In this document: positions 53,830-62,130 of the stretch, piece after piece
Numbering within the stretch: position 1 is the stretch's first letter
Layout of the letters: the number at the start of each line of letters is the position of its first letter
Origin: Heyndrickxia sp050281185
Lineage (GTDB): Bacteria; Bacillota; Bacilli; Bacillales; Bacillaceae_C
DNA length: 64,000 nucleotides
Direction: 5' to 3'
Assembly (NCBI RefSeq): GCF_050281185.1
Contig: NZ_JBNNWS010000004.1
Coordinates: 1 to 64,000 of the forward strand
Translations under genes and position numbers: made by a program
Notes under the pieces: model-generated
The model's database searches: none
Seen by the model: only the letters and a program-made list of their open reading frames with translations
What the model was told of the DNA's origin: nothing

Positions 53830-55614
53830 TCAAATGTTAACCGATTCTTTTAATCCATTTTGTAATAAAAACATTTTATGGTATAGACCGTTTTTAGCGA
53901 TTAATTCTTGATGAGTTCCTCTTTCTACCACTTCTCCTTGGTGAAGAACCAGTATTAAATCTGCATCTTGAATAGTTGATAGTCGATGAGCAATTGCAAT
54001 GGTTGTTCTCCCTTTTCTCATTTTCTCAAGCGCCTTTTGTATTGCCTCCTCTGTTTCAGTATCGATATTAGCAGTTGCTTCATCTAATACTAAAATCTTC
54101 GGATCTGTGGCAATCGTCCTGGCAAAAGCAATTAGCTGACGCTGACCGCTTGAAAAAGTTGAACCTCTTTCTACTACTTTATGATCGTATCGGTCAGCAA
54201 GCTTTTCAATAAAAGGATGAGCCTGGACAAAGGCTGCTGCATCTTCGATTTGTTGATCTGTCAGATTCGTATTATGCAAACGAATGTTATCTTTAATGGT
54301 GCCATAAAATAAAAACGGATCCTGTAAAACTAACCCTAATTTTGATCTTAATTCATTGATTGGATATGTTTTTATTGACCTGCCATCAATTAAGATATCA
54401 CCGCGTTCGAATTCATAAAAGCGCATCATTAAATTAATGGTCGAACTTTTACCACTTCCAGTGTGACCGACAAGTGCAACCGTCTGACCTGGAAATGCTG
54501 TAAAAGATATATTTTTTAAAACATCCCGCTCTCCATCGTAGGAGAAGCTGACATTTCGAAACTCAATCTCTCCAGATGTAATTTTTACATCATTTTCTTC
54601 TTGTTGCACAGGAGAAATTTCTTTTTCATCAATAATGTTAAAAATTCTAGAAGCGGCTACGATAGCTTGTTGAAACATCGATAAGCGAAACATCATTTGA
54701 TTAACCGGTTCAAAGAAACGGTCTAAATAGTTAACAAAAGCGTAGAGCACTCCGATTTCAATTACATTATGAAAGGAAGATATCCCGAAATAGCTTAATA
54801 CAATAATTAATGCAAACACATAAACTAAATCTATCGCTGGACGTAATAATAAACCATCGATTTTGATATTCTTCATCCCAGCCATGAAATGCTTTTCATT
54901 AATCTCTGCGAATTCTTTTCGAAAACGTTTTTCCTGACGAAAGATTTGGACGATCGACATCCCTTGTAATGTTTCATTTAATTTAGCATTAAGCTGGCTG
55001 AGACGCTCTCTTAAGTCCTGGTAGAAGGCAGAACTATACTTTCGGTACAATCCCATGATAAAAATTATTAGCGGCAAGATGAATAGACAAAAGACTGCTA
55101 ATTTTACATTTAAAACGAACATAGCTATAAAGATCCCGATGATTAAAAATGTTCCTTGAATAAATGTAACCAGTACGTATACAAACATATCATTAATAGC
55201 TTCAGTATCATTGGTTACTCTCGAAACAATACTGCCTGCTGGTGTTTTGTCAAAATATCTCATCCCTAATCCTTGAACTTTCGAAAAAACATCAATTCTT
55301 AATTGCTGTATAATCTTCACAGCTATTTCCTGAAATTTAAATAATTGATAATAGGAAACAATCGCTTTAAAAATTTGAATAAAAATATAAAGTAAAGCAA
55401 GATTTACTAACGGTTGATACGGAAAATGCCTTGGTGTTAAATAATCATCAATAAACACCTTAACAAGGATCGGACCATAAATATCCCCTATAGTAGCTAT
55501 CAATAGTAAAAAAAATGCAAACACTATCATTTTCAAATGTGGTTTCGTATATGACATTAATCTAAATAAGATTTTTCTTTGTTCTTTACCAGTCATTGTC
55601 ATCTTTTTTTCCAT
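53830..55614 (-). CDS. yheH: ABC exporter half-transporter with canonical ATPase site (YheH/BmrD-like)
   Basis: 594 residues: six-helix exporter domain then an ATPase with Walker A GHTGSGKSS, signature in degenerate form FSSGQRQ, Walker B ILVLDEATANID with the catalytic Glu, and the H-loop AHRLST. Bacillus subtilis BmrD is longer (about 670). It pairs with the upstream gene, six bases away, to form a heterodimeric multidrug exporter of the BmrC/BmrD kind. Its stop codon lies in the target duplication of a miniature element. Confidence 0.85.
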   Translation of the reverse strand: MEKKMTMTGKEQRKILFRLMSYTKPHLKMIVFAFFLLLIATIGDIYGPILVKVFIDDYLTPRHFPYQPLVNLALLYIFIQIFKAIVSYYQLFKFQEIAVKIIQQLRIDVFSKVQGLGMRYFDKTPAGSIVSRVTNDTEAINDMFVYVLVTFIQGTFLIIGIFIAMFVLNVKLAVFCLFILPLIIFIMGLYRKYSSAFYQDLRERLSQLNAKLNETLQGMSIVQIFRQEKRFRKEFAEINEKHFMAGMKNIKIDGLLLRPAIDLVYVFALIIVLSYFGISSFHNVIEIGVLYAFVNYLDRFFEPVNQMMFRLSMFQQAIVAASRIFNIIDEKEISPVQQEENDVKITSGEIEFRNVSFSYDGERDVLKNISFTAFPGQTVALVGHTGSGKSSTINLMMRFYEFERGDILIDGRSIKTYPINELRSKLGLVLQDPFLFYGTIKDNIRLHNTNLTDQQIEDAAAFVQAHPFIEKLADRYDHKVVERGSTFSSGQRQLIAFARTIATDPKILVLDEATANIDTETEEAIQKALEKMRKGRTTIAIAHRLSTIQDADLILVLHQGEVVERGTHQELIAKNGLYHKMFLLQNGLKESVNI

Positions 55615-55620
55615 TTTTGT

Positions 55621-57369
55621 TTATCCCCCATGCTCGACAAGCTCCTCCAGTTGTTGACTGAGATACATCGACTTATACCAGCCCTCATTATTCATAAGCG
55701 CTTCATGTGTACCATGTTCAATTACACGACCTTCATCCAATACTAGAATTAAATCCGCATGTTTAATAGCACTTAGTCTATGTGCTGTAATAATTGTCGT
55801 TTTTCCAGTTCGTTCTTCCCTAAGAGCAGAAAGGATCGCTTCTTCGGTTTTGGCATCTACAGCTGATAAAGAATCATCAAGAATCAACACTTCGGGATCC
55901 ATCACCAAAGCTCTAGCAATCGAAATTCTTTGCTTTTGCCCACCAGATAAGGAGACTCCCTTTTCACCCACTACGGTATGGTATCCTTCGGTAAATTGAA
56001 GAATATCATCATGAATATGAGCTGTTTTTGCTGCTTTTTCTATGTATTTCTGATCAATCATCGGATCTATAAAGGCAATGTTTGCACCAACCGTTGAAGA
56101 AAAAAGAAAATGATCTTGGGGAACATAACCGATTGCTGCTCGTAATCTCTCAATTTGATAGTCATCAATTAAGTGATTCCCAAAACGGATTTCCCCTTTT
56201 ACTCCATCAAATTCTCGAAGCAGCAATTTAATAAGCGTTGTTTTTCCAGCCCCAGTTTTGCCCACAATTCCAAGAGTTTGCCCCTGTTTAAGCTGAAAAT
56301 GAATATTATTTAGCACTGCTTTTGTTTCATTTGGATAATAAAATGCTTCTACCTTATATTCAATATCCCCCGTTGGTACATTGTCTAATGCATCATCCTT
56401 ATCATGTATTTCTACTTGTTCGGCTAATAATTTACTCACACGTCCATAGGACGCTCTTCCCCGCTCCATAATATTAAAAAGGCTTCCAAATGCCAGCATC
56501 GGCCAAATGAGTAGACCTAAATAGGTGGTAAATGATATTAATTCCCCAATAGTTAAATCTCCTGAGAGGACATACTTAGAGCCAAAAACGATAGATAAAA
56601 AGAATGATAGACCAATAATAATGGAAATAGTTGGATCAAAGAGCGAATCGATTTTTGCAACAGATATATTTTTTTGTACTACATCTTCGGATTGAACCCG
56701 GAAAGATTCAATGTCTTCCTTTTCCTGACCAAATGTTTTAATCACTTTTATTCCAGAAATACTTTCTTGGGTTTTATCGTTTAAAGATGAAAAGGCTTCC
56801 TGTGCCTTGTGAAATCTTTTATGAAGCAATGAACCATAAAAATTAGTTAAGATTGCCATTATCGGCATTGGCAGCAATGCAATAATGGTTAGCTTCCAAC
56901 TTATAGTTGCTGCCATCGCGATAACAACAAATCCGCCTGTCATTATAGAATCTACAAACGTCAGAACTCCAGAACCAGCCGTACCTTGGATTGCTTGCAA
57001 ATCGTTTGTAGCATGGGCCATTAGATCCCCTACCCTCTTTTGTTGATAAAATGATGAAGACATCCGTGTGAAATGGCTAAATAAACGATTTCGTAGAATA
57101 CGTGCCAGTTTCAAAGAAGATCCAAAGATCATAATTCTCCAGTAATATCGCAATATGTACATCGCTACTGCCGTACCGATTAGAAAGATCATCCATTTCA
57201 ATAATAATCCAGATGTTAATTGATTTTCTTTAATCATGTCCACAATAATTCCAACGATCTTTGGCGGTACAAGCTGCAAAAACGCAACGACTGCTAATAT
57301 AAATATTCCAGTTATGTATGCTTTTTTCTCCTGTTTAAAAAACCACATTAAATCTATAAAAACCCTCAT
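55621..57369 (-). CDS. yheI: ABC exporter half-transporter with degenerate site (YheI/BmrC-like)
   Basis: 582 residues, close to Bacillus subtilis BmrC in length and in the segment VGDLMAHATNDLQAIQGTAG. ATPase: Walker A GKTGAGKTT, canonical LSGGQKQ, but Walker B is LILDDSLSAVD, with Asp where the catalytic Glu is usual. One degenerate and one complete site across the two proteins is the mark of a heterodimeric exporter such as BmrCD. GGGGGATG precedes the ATG. A hairpin and possible leader ORF lie upstream. Confidence 0.87.
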   Translation of the reverse strand: MRVFIDLMWFFKQEKKAYITGIFILAVVAFLQLVPPKIVGIIVDMIKENQLTSGLLLKWMIFLIGTAVAMYILRYYWRIMIFGSSLKLARILRNRLFSHFTRMSSSFYQQKRVGDLMAHATNDLQAIQGTAGSGVLTFVDSIMTGGFVVIAMAATISWKLTIIALLPMPIMAILTNFYGSLLHKRFHKAQEAFSSLNDKTQESISGIKVIKTFGQEKEDIESFRVQSEDVVQKNISVAKIDSLFDPTISIIIGLSFFLSIVFGSKYVLSGDLTIGELISFTTYLGLLIWPMLAFGSLFNIMERGRASYGRVSKLLAEQVEIHDKDDALDNVPTGDIEYKVEAFYYPNETKAVLNNIHFQLKQGQTLGIVGKTGAGKTTLIKLLLREFDGVKGEIRFGNHLIDDYQIERLRAAIGYVPQDHFLFSSTVGANIAFIDPMIDQKYIEKAAKTAHIHDDILQFTEGYHTVVGEKGVSLSGGQKQRISIARALVMDPEVLILDDSLSAVDAKTEEAILSALREERTGKTTIITAHRLSAIKHADLILVLDEGRVIEHGTHEALMNNEGWYKSMYLSQQLEELVEHGG

Positions 57370-57497
57370 TTACATCCCCCGTTGTCTATCTTTTTTACAT
57401 CAAGCTTTCTAATTTTACCAAATGTTTCGAGAATAAAAAAGATTAATAATGTAAGGGAGAAGAATTTCTCCCTTACTAACCCATTAACATTATACAC
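57366..57497 (-). CDS. Possible leader ORF of the ABC exporter operon (bmrB-like position)
   Basis: A GTG at 57497 opens a 43-codon frame that ends in TGA overlapping the yheI ATG (ATGA). The frame spans the 57451-57476 hairpin. In Bacillus subtilis, bmrB is a short leader ahead of bmrC that controls a terminator by ribosome movement; the arrangement here is alike. The ribosome site (AAAGGCG, about 14 bases upstream) is poorly spaced, so translation is uncertain. Confidence 0.4.
   Translation of the reverse strand: MYNVNGLVREKFFSLTLLIFFILETFGKIRKLDVKKIDNGGCK
57451..57476 (-). promoter_or_regulatory. Leader hairpin (candidate attenuator) of the ABC exporter operon
   Basis: 11-bp perfect stem GTAAGGGAGAA/TTCTCCCTTAC with loop GAAT, 82-107 bases upstream of the yheI start. 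On the minus strand a T6 run follows after 10 bases, so it resembles an imperfect terminator. The divergent rtcB promoter is further upstream. Confidence 0.55.
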
Positions 57498-57592
57498 TTG
57501 TAGACTTTCAACGCCTTTTTGTTTCAAATAATTTAAATAATTTTGTTAAAATATTTCAGTTCTTTAAGTATAATTTTAGATAGGAGGAGAGA

Positions 57593-58813
57593 ATGATGAA
57601 ATCCATTAATGGAAAATTTACAGATGCTAAGATATTCACTGATGTTGTAGATGAAACTGCAATACAACAAATTCAAGAATTATGTGATCAAGAGTTTCTA
57701 AAGGATACGACTATCAGAGTAATGCCAGATGTACATGCTGGCAAAGGCTGTACAATAGGTACAACCATAAAAATAAAAGATAAAGTAGTTCCAAATTTAG
57801 TTGGAGTAGATGTTGGCTGCGGAGTTCTGACGATACAATTAGAAGAAAAGGATATTGATTTCTCTAAGTTAGATAAGGTGATTCGTGAGCATGTTCCAAG
57901 TGGACAAAACATACATGAAGAGTTAAGAAATATTGATGCAGATTACTTAGATGAATTTAAAACCAGAAGTATCTTAAGTGAAGCTAAATTTAATAAAAGC
58001 TTAGGGACATTAGGTGGAGGAAATCACTATATAGAAATATCAAGAGATGAAGATGGTTATCTTTATTTATCAATTCATACAGGTAGTCGTTATATAGGAT
58101 CGACTATAGCTAATCATTATCAAAAAGTTGCATATAGAGAATTAAGAAAAATAGATGTAACTCAAATCATTGAACAATTGAAATCAGAAGGAAAACATAA
58201 AGAAATTGAAAGTTCAATTAAAAAGCTAAATGAGAGCTTTCCAAAAATTAAAAAGGATTTAGCATATTTAGAAGGTGATTCTTTTGATGATTATATACAC
58301 GACATGAAATTAGCTCAAAAATATGCAGTTAATAATCGTCAAGAGATTGCTAATATCATTATCAACCGCATGAATTTAAATAAAAAAGATGAATTTGATA
58401 CCATTCATAACTATATCGATACAGATAATATGATACTTAGAAAAGGTGCTGTTTCTGCACAGAAGGGAGAACGCTTAATTATACCTATAAACATGAGAGA
58501 TGGAAGTATTATTGCTGTAGGTAAAGGAAATCCAGATTGGAACTATTCTGCACCTCATGGAGCAGGTCGAGTTTTGAGTAGATCAATGGCACGTAAACAG
58601 CTTATATTAAGTGAGTATAAAGATACAATGAAGGATGTTTGGACTACTTCTGTAAGTACAGAAACGATTGATGAAGCACCAATGGCATATAAAAGAATGG
58701 AAGATATTTTAGATAATATTGGTGATACAGTTGAAATAGTAAAAATTATAAAGCCTGTCTATAATTTTAAAGCAGCGGAAGAACAAAAGATATGGATGAA
58801 AAAGAAAAAATAA
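57593..58813 (+). CDS. rtcB: RNA-splicing ligase RtcB family protein
   Basis: 406 residues. Metal and nucleotide motifs of RtcB: VGVDVGCGVLT (metal Cys), GTLGGGNHYIE, SIHTGSR, RKGAVSA, and SAPHGAGRVLSR, whose His (about 322) is guanylated. It joins 2',3'-cyclic-phosphate and 5'-OH RNA ends, using GTP and Mn2+. TAGGAGGAGAG precedes the ATG. No archease partner or RNA cleavage gene is adjacent, so its physiological substrate (tRNA or rRNA repair) is not indicated by context. Confidence 0.92.
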   Translation: MMKSINGKFTDAKIFTDVVDETAIQQIQELCDQEFLKDTTIRVMPDVHAGKGCTIGTTIKIKDKVVPNLVGVDVGCGVLTIQLEEKDIDFSKLDKVIREHVPSGQNIHEELRNIDADYLDEFKTRSILSEAKFNKSLGTLGGGNHYIEISRDEDGYLYLSIHTGSRYIGSTIANHYQKVAYRELRKIDVTQIIEQLKSEGKHKEIESSIKKLNESFPKIKKDLAYLEGDSFDDYIHDMKLAQKYAVNNRQEIANIIINRMNLNKKDEFDTIHNYIDTDNMILRKGAVSAQKGERLIIPINMRDGSIIAVGKGNPDWNYSAPHGAGRVLSRSMARKQLILSEYKDTMKDVWTTSVSTETIDEAPMAYKRMEDILDNIGDTVEIVKIIKPVYNFKAAEEQKIWMKKKK

Positions 58814-58852
58814 TTGTAGATAGATGAGAGGGTGAAAAAATAGAAAAGAGGG

Positions 58853-59044
58853 ATGGAAATGACAACAAAGGAAATAGTCAAACAAGTTTTCATTCTTCTA
58901 GTTTTATTTATAGCTTTTTGCTATTCCATATGGCAAATAATTGTAAGAGTTCAAAATGATTTTCTAGGCATAGTTTCCCCTATTGGAATTTTTGTACTCT
59001 CTTTAATTGGTTTAATCCTAAATTTTCCTAGAAGAAGTAAATAA
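58853..59044 (+). CDS. Small membrane protein, unrecognised
   Basis: 63 residues (or 61 from the ATG at 58859, better spaced behind AGAGGG). Two hydrophobic helices with a basic end (NFPRRSK). It starts 39 bases after rtcB and may share its transcript; a terminator follows at 59160. No family recognised. Confidence 0.65.
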   Translation: MEMTTKEIVKQVFILLVLFIAFCYSIWQIIVRVQNDFLGIVSPIGIFVLSLIGLILNFPRRSK

Positions 59045-59159
59045 AAATTAGTTGAATAATAGTCAATATTCTTATTTAAATTAAGAGAGAATATTATTAA
59101 TATATATATTGTTATCAACAAGTTCTGTGGAGAAGAGAAAAGCTCAGGTCCCCATAATT

Positions 59160-59181
59160 AAGGGATTCACAGTAATCCCTT
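59160..59181 (+). terminator. Rho-independent terminator
   Basis: 8-bp stem AAGGGATT/AATCCCTT, loop CACAGT, then six T. Confidence 0.85.
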
Positions 59182-59405
59182 TTTTGTTAGGTTTCTATTT
59201 TTCACTTGAATTTTTAACTCATGATTTAAATATTTTTATCATTTTCATTAACCACTAAGTCTCAATGCACTTTATAAAATTCTTTTTTTGTTGATAGTCT
59301 AAACAATAATTTATGAAATAGTGAAAAAAAAATTACTTTTTTGAGGATTATAAAATAAATGAAAGTGTAATCGTTTTTATCCTTCTCATCCTTTTTCCAA
59401 ATAAA

Positions 59406-59431
59406 AAAGCACCTCAATTTTGAAGTGCTTT
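59406..59431 (-). terminator. Terminator of the small gene at 59513
   Basis: On the minus strand AAAGCACTTCA pairs with TGAGGTGCTTT (one mismatch) and is followed by TTTATTTGG. Confidence 0.75.
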
Positions 59432-59512
59432 AGCTGCTTTCATTATTTTTCCAAAGTTTCTTGCAACAGATTCTTTAGATAATTTTTCAATTCTTTTTAG
59501 GTTAAAATACTA

Positions 59513-59740
59513 TTAGCTGAATTGCCGTGTTTTATTTCTTCTAACAAAATAAAGGAAAACTAGTTGAATTAAAACAACAATTATAAATACAATACCCAAA
59601 ATAGCGAATGTTATCATTTTTATTTCAGGAGTTTGAACTACACCTGCACCGTCAACTTTTCTTACCCCAATAACCACTGCTCCAGCAGCAAAAATGAATA
59701 GCCACACAATATTTATAACCCACCAAATTTTCATTTTCAT
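59513..59740 (-). CDS. Small membrane protein, DUF3923-like
   Basis: 75 residues from the ATG at 59740 (AAGGTG upstream) instead of a GTG three codons earlier. Two helices; MKIWWVINIVWLFIFAAGA and KVDGAGVVQTPEIKMITF match my recollection of DUF3923 proteins. Function unknown. Single gene. Confidence 0.68.
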   Translation of the reverse strand: MKMKIWWVINIVWLFIFAAGAVVIGVRKVDGAGVVQTPEIKMITFAILGIVFIIVVLIQLVFLYFVRRNKTRQFS

Positions 59741-60116
59741 AATAATCACCTTCTTTCTCAGAAATCTATCAAGCTCTATCTTATTAGCCCCATTGAGGGT
59801 TTGCGCCCCCTTTTTGTTAGTCGTTTTTCAGGGTTAACGATTCCTTTTACTTATTTCGACAAAAGGAGATATTTTCCTGCAAGATCACTTACTATTATTA
59901 TTCGTCAATTTCATCTATTAAAAGCAAATAAAAAAACCACCTTTCTGCTGAATTTTTCAACAGAATAAGTGGTTTTTAAAAGAAATCAAGTAAAATAAAG
60001 CAAATTGATAGTAAAAATCAAATGAAGGTTTCACCTTTTTAGAAATTTTATAGGAGAAATTAACCTTTTTATTTGCTTAAAGAATGCCACAAACCCTTGA
60101 TAATACTGGATTTCGT
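59741..60116. other. 376-base gap before yneF
   Basis: No frame of interest. A hairpin with arms AAAAACCAC and GTGGTTTTT (59932-59977, loop containing an inner CTG/CAG pair) probably terminates yneF transcription about 140 bases past its stop. Confidence 0.55.
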
Positions 60117-60332
60117 TTACTTCATTTGTTTATTCATGGCATTCATCATTTGATTGATTTTCTTCTGAGATGGTTTCATGCCCATTTGTGTCATCATCAT
60201 TTTTAACATTTGTTCATTAATTGGTGGATTTTTCTTCAAGTAATTCATCATATATTTACGCGCAATGAAAAATCCAATAGCAATACCAGCAAGTAGTGCG
60301 ACAAGTAATAGTAAATATCCCCACCAAGCCAT
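60117..60332 (-). CDS. yneF: YneF family protein (UPF0154)
   Basis: 71 residues: one N-terminal helix (about 4-23), then FFIARKYMMNYLKKNPPINEQML and a Met/Gln/Lys-rich end, the UPF0154 pattern. AGGAGGATT precedes the ATG. Next to sirA and near tkt, the same order as the Bacillus subtilis yneE-yneF-tkt region. Function unknown. Confidence 0.9.
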   Translation of the reverse strand: MAWWGYLLLLVALLAGIAIGFFIARKYMMNYLKKNPPINEQMLKMMMTQMGMKPSQKKINQMMNAMNKQMK

Positions 60333-60406
60333 AATAATCCTCCTTCATGTTGTCTATCTTACAGTGTACTAAATCCTCAATCATTATACAATATTTCCAT
60401 TATGTT

Positions 60407-60847
60407 TCAAACGAATTTTCTTTCTTTTATTGGTTTTAACCATCCGAAACGTTCGTGTTCTAAATCTATTGCTAATAAACGTCCATCGTATTTTCTCAAA
60501 ACTTCTAAAAATGCAGACTCCGAATCATAATTTCCCCATGCGTTTAATCGTAACATTTTTGACTCTATAAATAATTCAACCCCATTATAAAGATCGCTTC
60601 CACCGTATTTATAGATTTTATCCTCTTTAATAACATCCTTTTTCTTAGAAAACGCTTGTCCTAATAAATGATGAATATGTAAAACCGGGATTGGTTTTGT
60701 TATATATTCAATTTGTTTTCGAATAATATCCTTAAGTTTTCCGCTTACTTGGTAATATTCAGCAAATAAATCATAAAACATTCTTTCTCGTCCAAAATAA
60801 TATTCTGCCACTTCATTCTCTATTAAATGGATTTGATAGGTACGCAT
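60407..60847 (-). CDS. sirA: Sporulation inhibitor of replication SirA
   Basis: 146 residues, close to the 148 of Bacillus subtilis SirA (YneE). It opens with MRTYQIHLIENEVAEYYFGRE and ends with FGWLKPIKERKFV, typical of the family. SirA binds domain I of DnaA at the onset of sporulation to stop new rounds of replication; in Bacillus subtilis it is induced by Spo0A-P. Neighbours yneF and tkt support the identity. Confidence 0.92.
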   Translation of the reverse strand: MRTYQIHLIENEVAEYYFGRERMFYDLFAEYYQVSGKLKDIIRKQIEYITKPIPVLHIHHLLGQAFSKKKDVIKEDKIYKYGGSDLYNGVELFIESKMLRLNAWGNYDSESAFLEVLRKYDGRLLAIDLEHERFGWLKPIKERKFV

Positions 60848-60950
60848 GCTACCTCACTCCCCGAGTTTGAATTGTTTTATATTATTATAGACATACTTTT
60901 CTGTTTTTTTTGTCAAAAGCTGTTTGTAATAGAGAAATTTTTTGTCGAAA

Positions 60951-61409
60951 TCAAATATCACACCGGAAAATAATCATATCTAAAGCTCGAATCCCATTCT
61001 CATAAATTGGACTTGAATAGCTTTCAAAGAAATTCTTCTTAATGGAGTCCATTCGAAAACCACATTTTTGATAAAAAGCAATATTATCAATACTGGAATT
61101 TGCTGTACCTACAATCATGGATTGGTAACCGTTTATTTTTGCTATTTTTTTTAGTTCTTCAATTACTTTCTTTCCTATTCCTTTTCCCCTATAGCTTTCA
61201 ATAACTGCAATATTTTTTATTTCGAGAATTGGTTCTAATGTTATTAATACTACTCCAATGCACTGATTATCATAATGTATCGAAAACATCATCCCATCAT
61301 ACAGGTATTTATTAATCGCTACTTCATCTTCGTCAGCTATCAGGAGTAATTTCTTATATTTTTCTCGGTTCTTTTTCTCGATTTGTGTTAATTGTATCAT
61401 TCTATTCAT
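60951..61409 (-). CDS. GNAT-family N-acetyltransferase
   Basis: 152 residues with the acetyl-CoA motif A ESYRGKGIGKKVIEELKKIA and the following NSSIDNIAFYQKCGF of motif B. AAGGGATG precedes the ATG. Substrate unknown. It interrupts the sirA-tkt synteny together with the HAD gene. Single gene. Confidence 0.88.
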   Translation of the reverse strand: MNRMIQLTQIEKKNREKYKKLLLIADEDEVAINKYLYDGMMFSIHYDNQCIGVVLITLEPILEIKNIAVIESYRGKGIGKKVIEELKKIAKINGYQSMIVGTANSSIDNIAFYQKCGFRMDSIKKNFFESYSSPIYENGIRALDMIIFRCDI

Positions 61410-61525
61410 CCCTTCATTACGTAATTATATGTAATTCTTTATCCCTATTGATTGATAGCTCTTTATGGTGTGCTTTGATATAATATAAATATTCGTTTAA
61501 ATTGGAATAAAAAGGACGGTTAGAT

Positions 61526-62101
61526 ATGAACATATTATGGGATTTTGATGGCACACTGTTCGATACATATCCTATCTATTCAAAAATTTTTAAAAAGGTA
61601 GTAGATGAAGACATTCCAGAAAAAGAAATCTATAAACTTTTAAAAATATCATTTTCACATGCAGTCAATTATTATCAGTTGTCTAAGGAGCAAATCGAAA
61701 CTATGAACGAATATGAAGACAAGATTTCTCCAAAAGACATGCTTCCCTTTCCTCATGTAGAAAATATTTTAAAGTTTGCGAATAATAATGTTATCATGAC
61801 CCATAAAACAAGAAAAGGTGTTAATGATATTTTAGATTATTATAATTGGAATCAATATTTTACTGAAATTATTACGATTGATGATGGATACCCACGAAAA
61901 CCTCATCCTGCATCATACGAATATTTGCACAAAAATCACCAATTAGATTTAATCATAGGTGATCGCGAACTTGATATTTTACCAGGAAAGAAATTAGGGA
62001 TTTACACTTGTCTTTTTCAAAACAATCAACCCGGAGCGGATTTCTATCTTTCTGATTATAAAGATTTTTCCAATGTGGTGAATATTTCAAAAGGAGGATA
62101 A
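61526..62101 (+). CDS. HAD-superfamily hydrolase (phosphoglycolate phosphatase-like)
   Basis: 191 residues. Motif I DFDGTLFDTYP (nucleophile Asp6 and Asp8 by position), motif II VIMTHKTRKG, motif III Lys in RKPHPASYEY, motif IV IGDRELDI: a complete HAD-IA phosphatase with a small helical cap. Substrate unknown. AAAAAGGACGG precedes the ATG. It converges on tkt with a shared terminator covering its stop. Confidence 0.87.
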   Translation: MNILWDFDGTLFDTYPIYSKIFKKVVDEDIPEKEIYKLLKISFSHAVNYYQLSKEQIETMNEYEDKISPKDMLPFPHVENILKFANNNVIMTHKTRKGVNDILDYYNWNQYFTEIITIDDGYPRKPHPASYEYLHKNHQLDLIIGDRELDILPGKKLGIYTCLFQNNQPGADFYLSDYKDFSNVVNISKGG

Positions 62102-62120
62102 CCAAAATTATCCTCCTTTT
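62089..62120. terminator. Bidirectional terminator between the HAD gene and tkt
   Basis: 13-bp stem AAAAGGAGGATAA/TTATCCTCCTTTT, 6-base loop. It includes the stop codon of the HAD gene and ends 10 bases from the tkt stop. Confidence 0.9.
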
Positions 62121-62130
62121 ACTTTTAATA

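Larger units (their letters stand above)
59045..59512. other. 468-base gap holding two terminators
   Basis: No gene seen. It contains the terminator of the rtcB unit (59160-59181) and a minus-strand terminator (59406-59431). Between them is featureless A/T-rich sequence. Confidence 0.55.
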
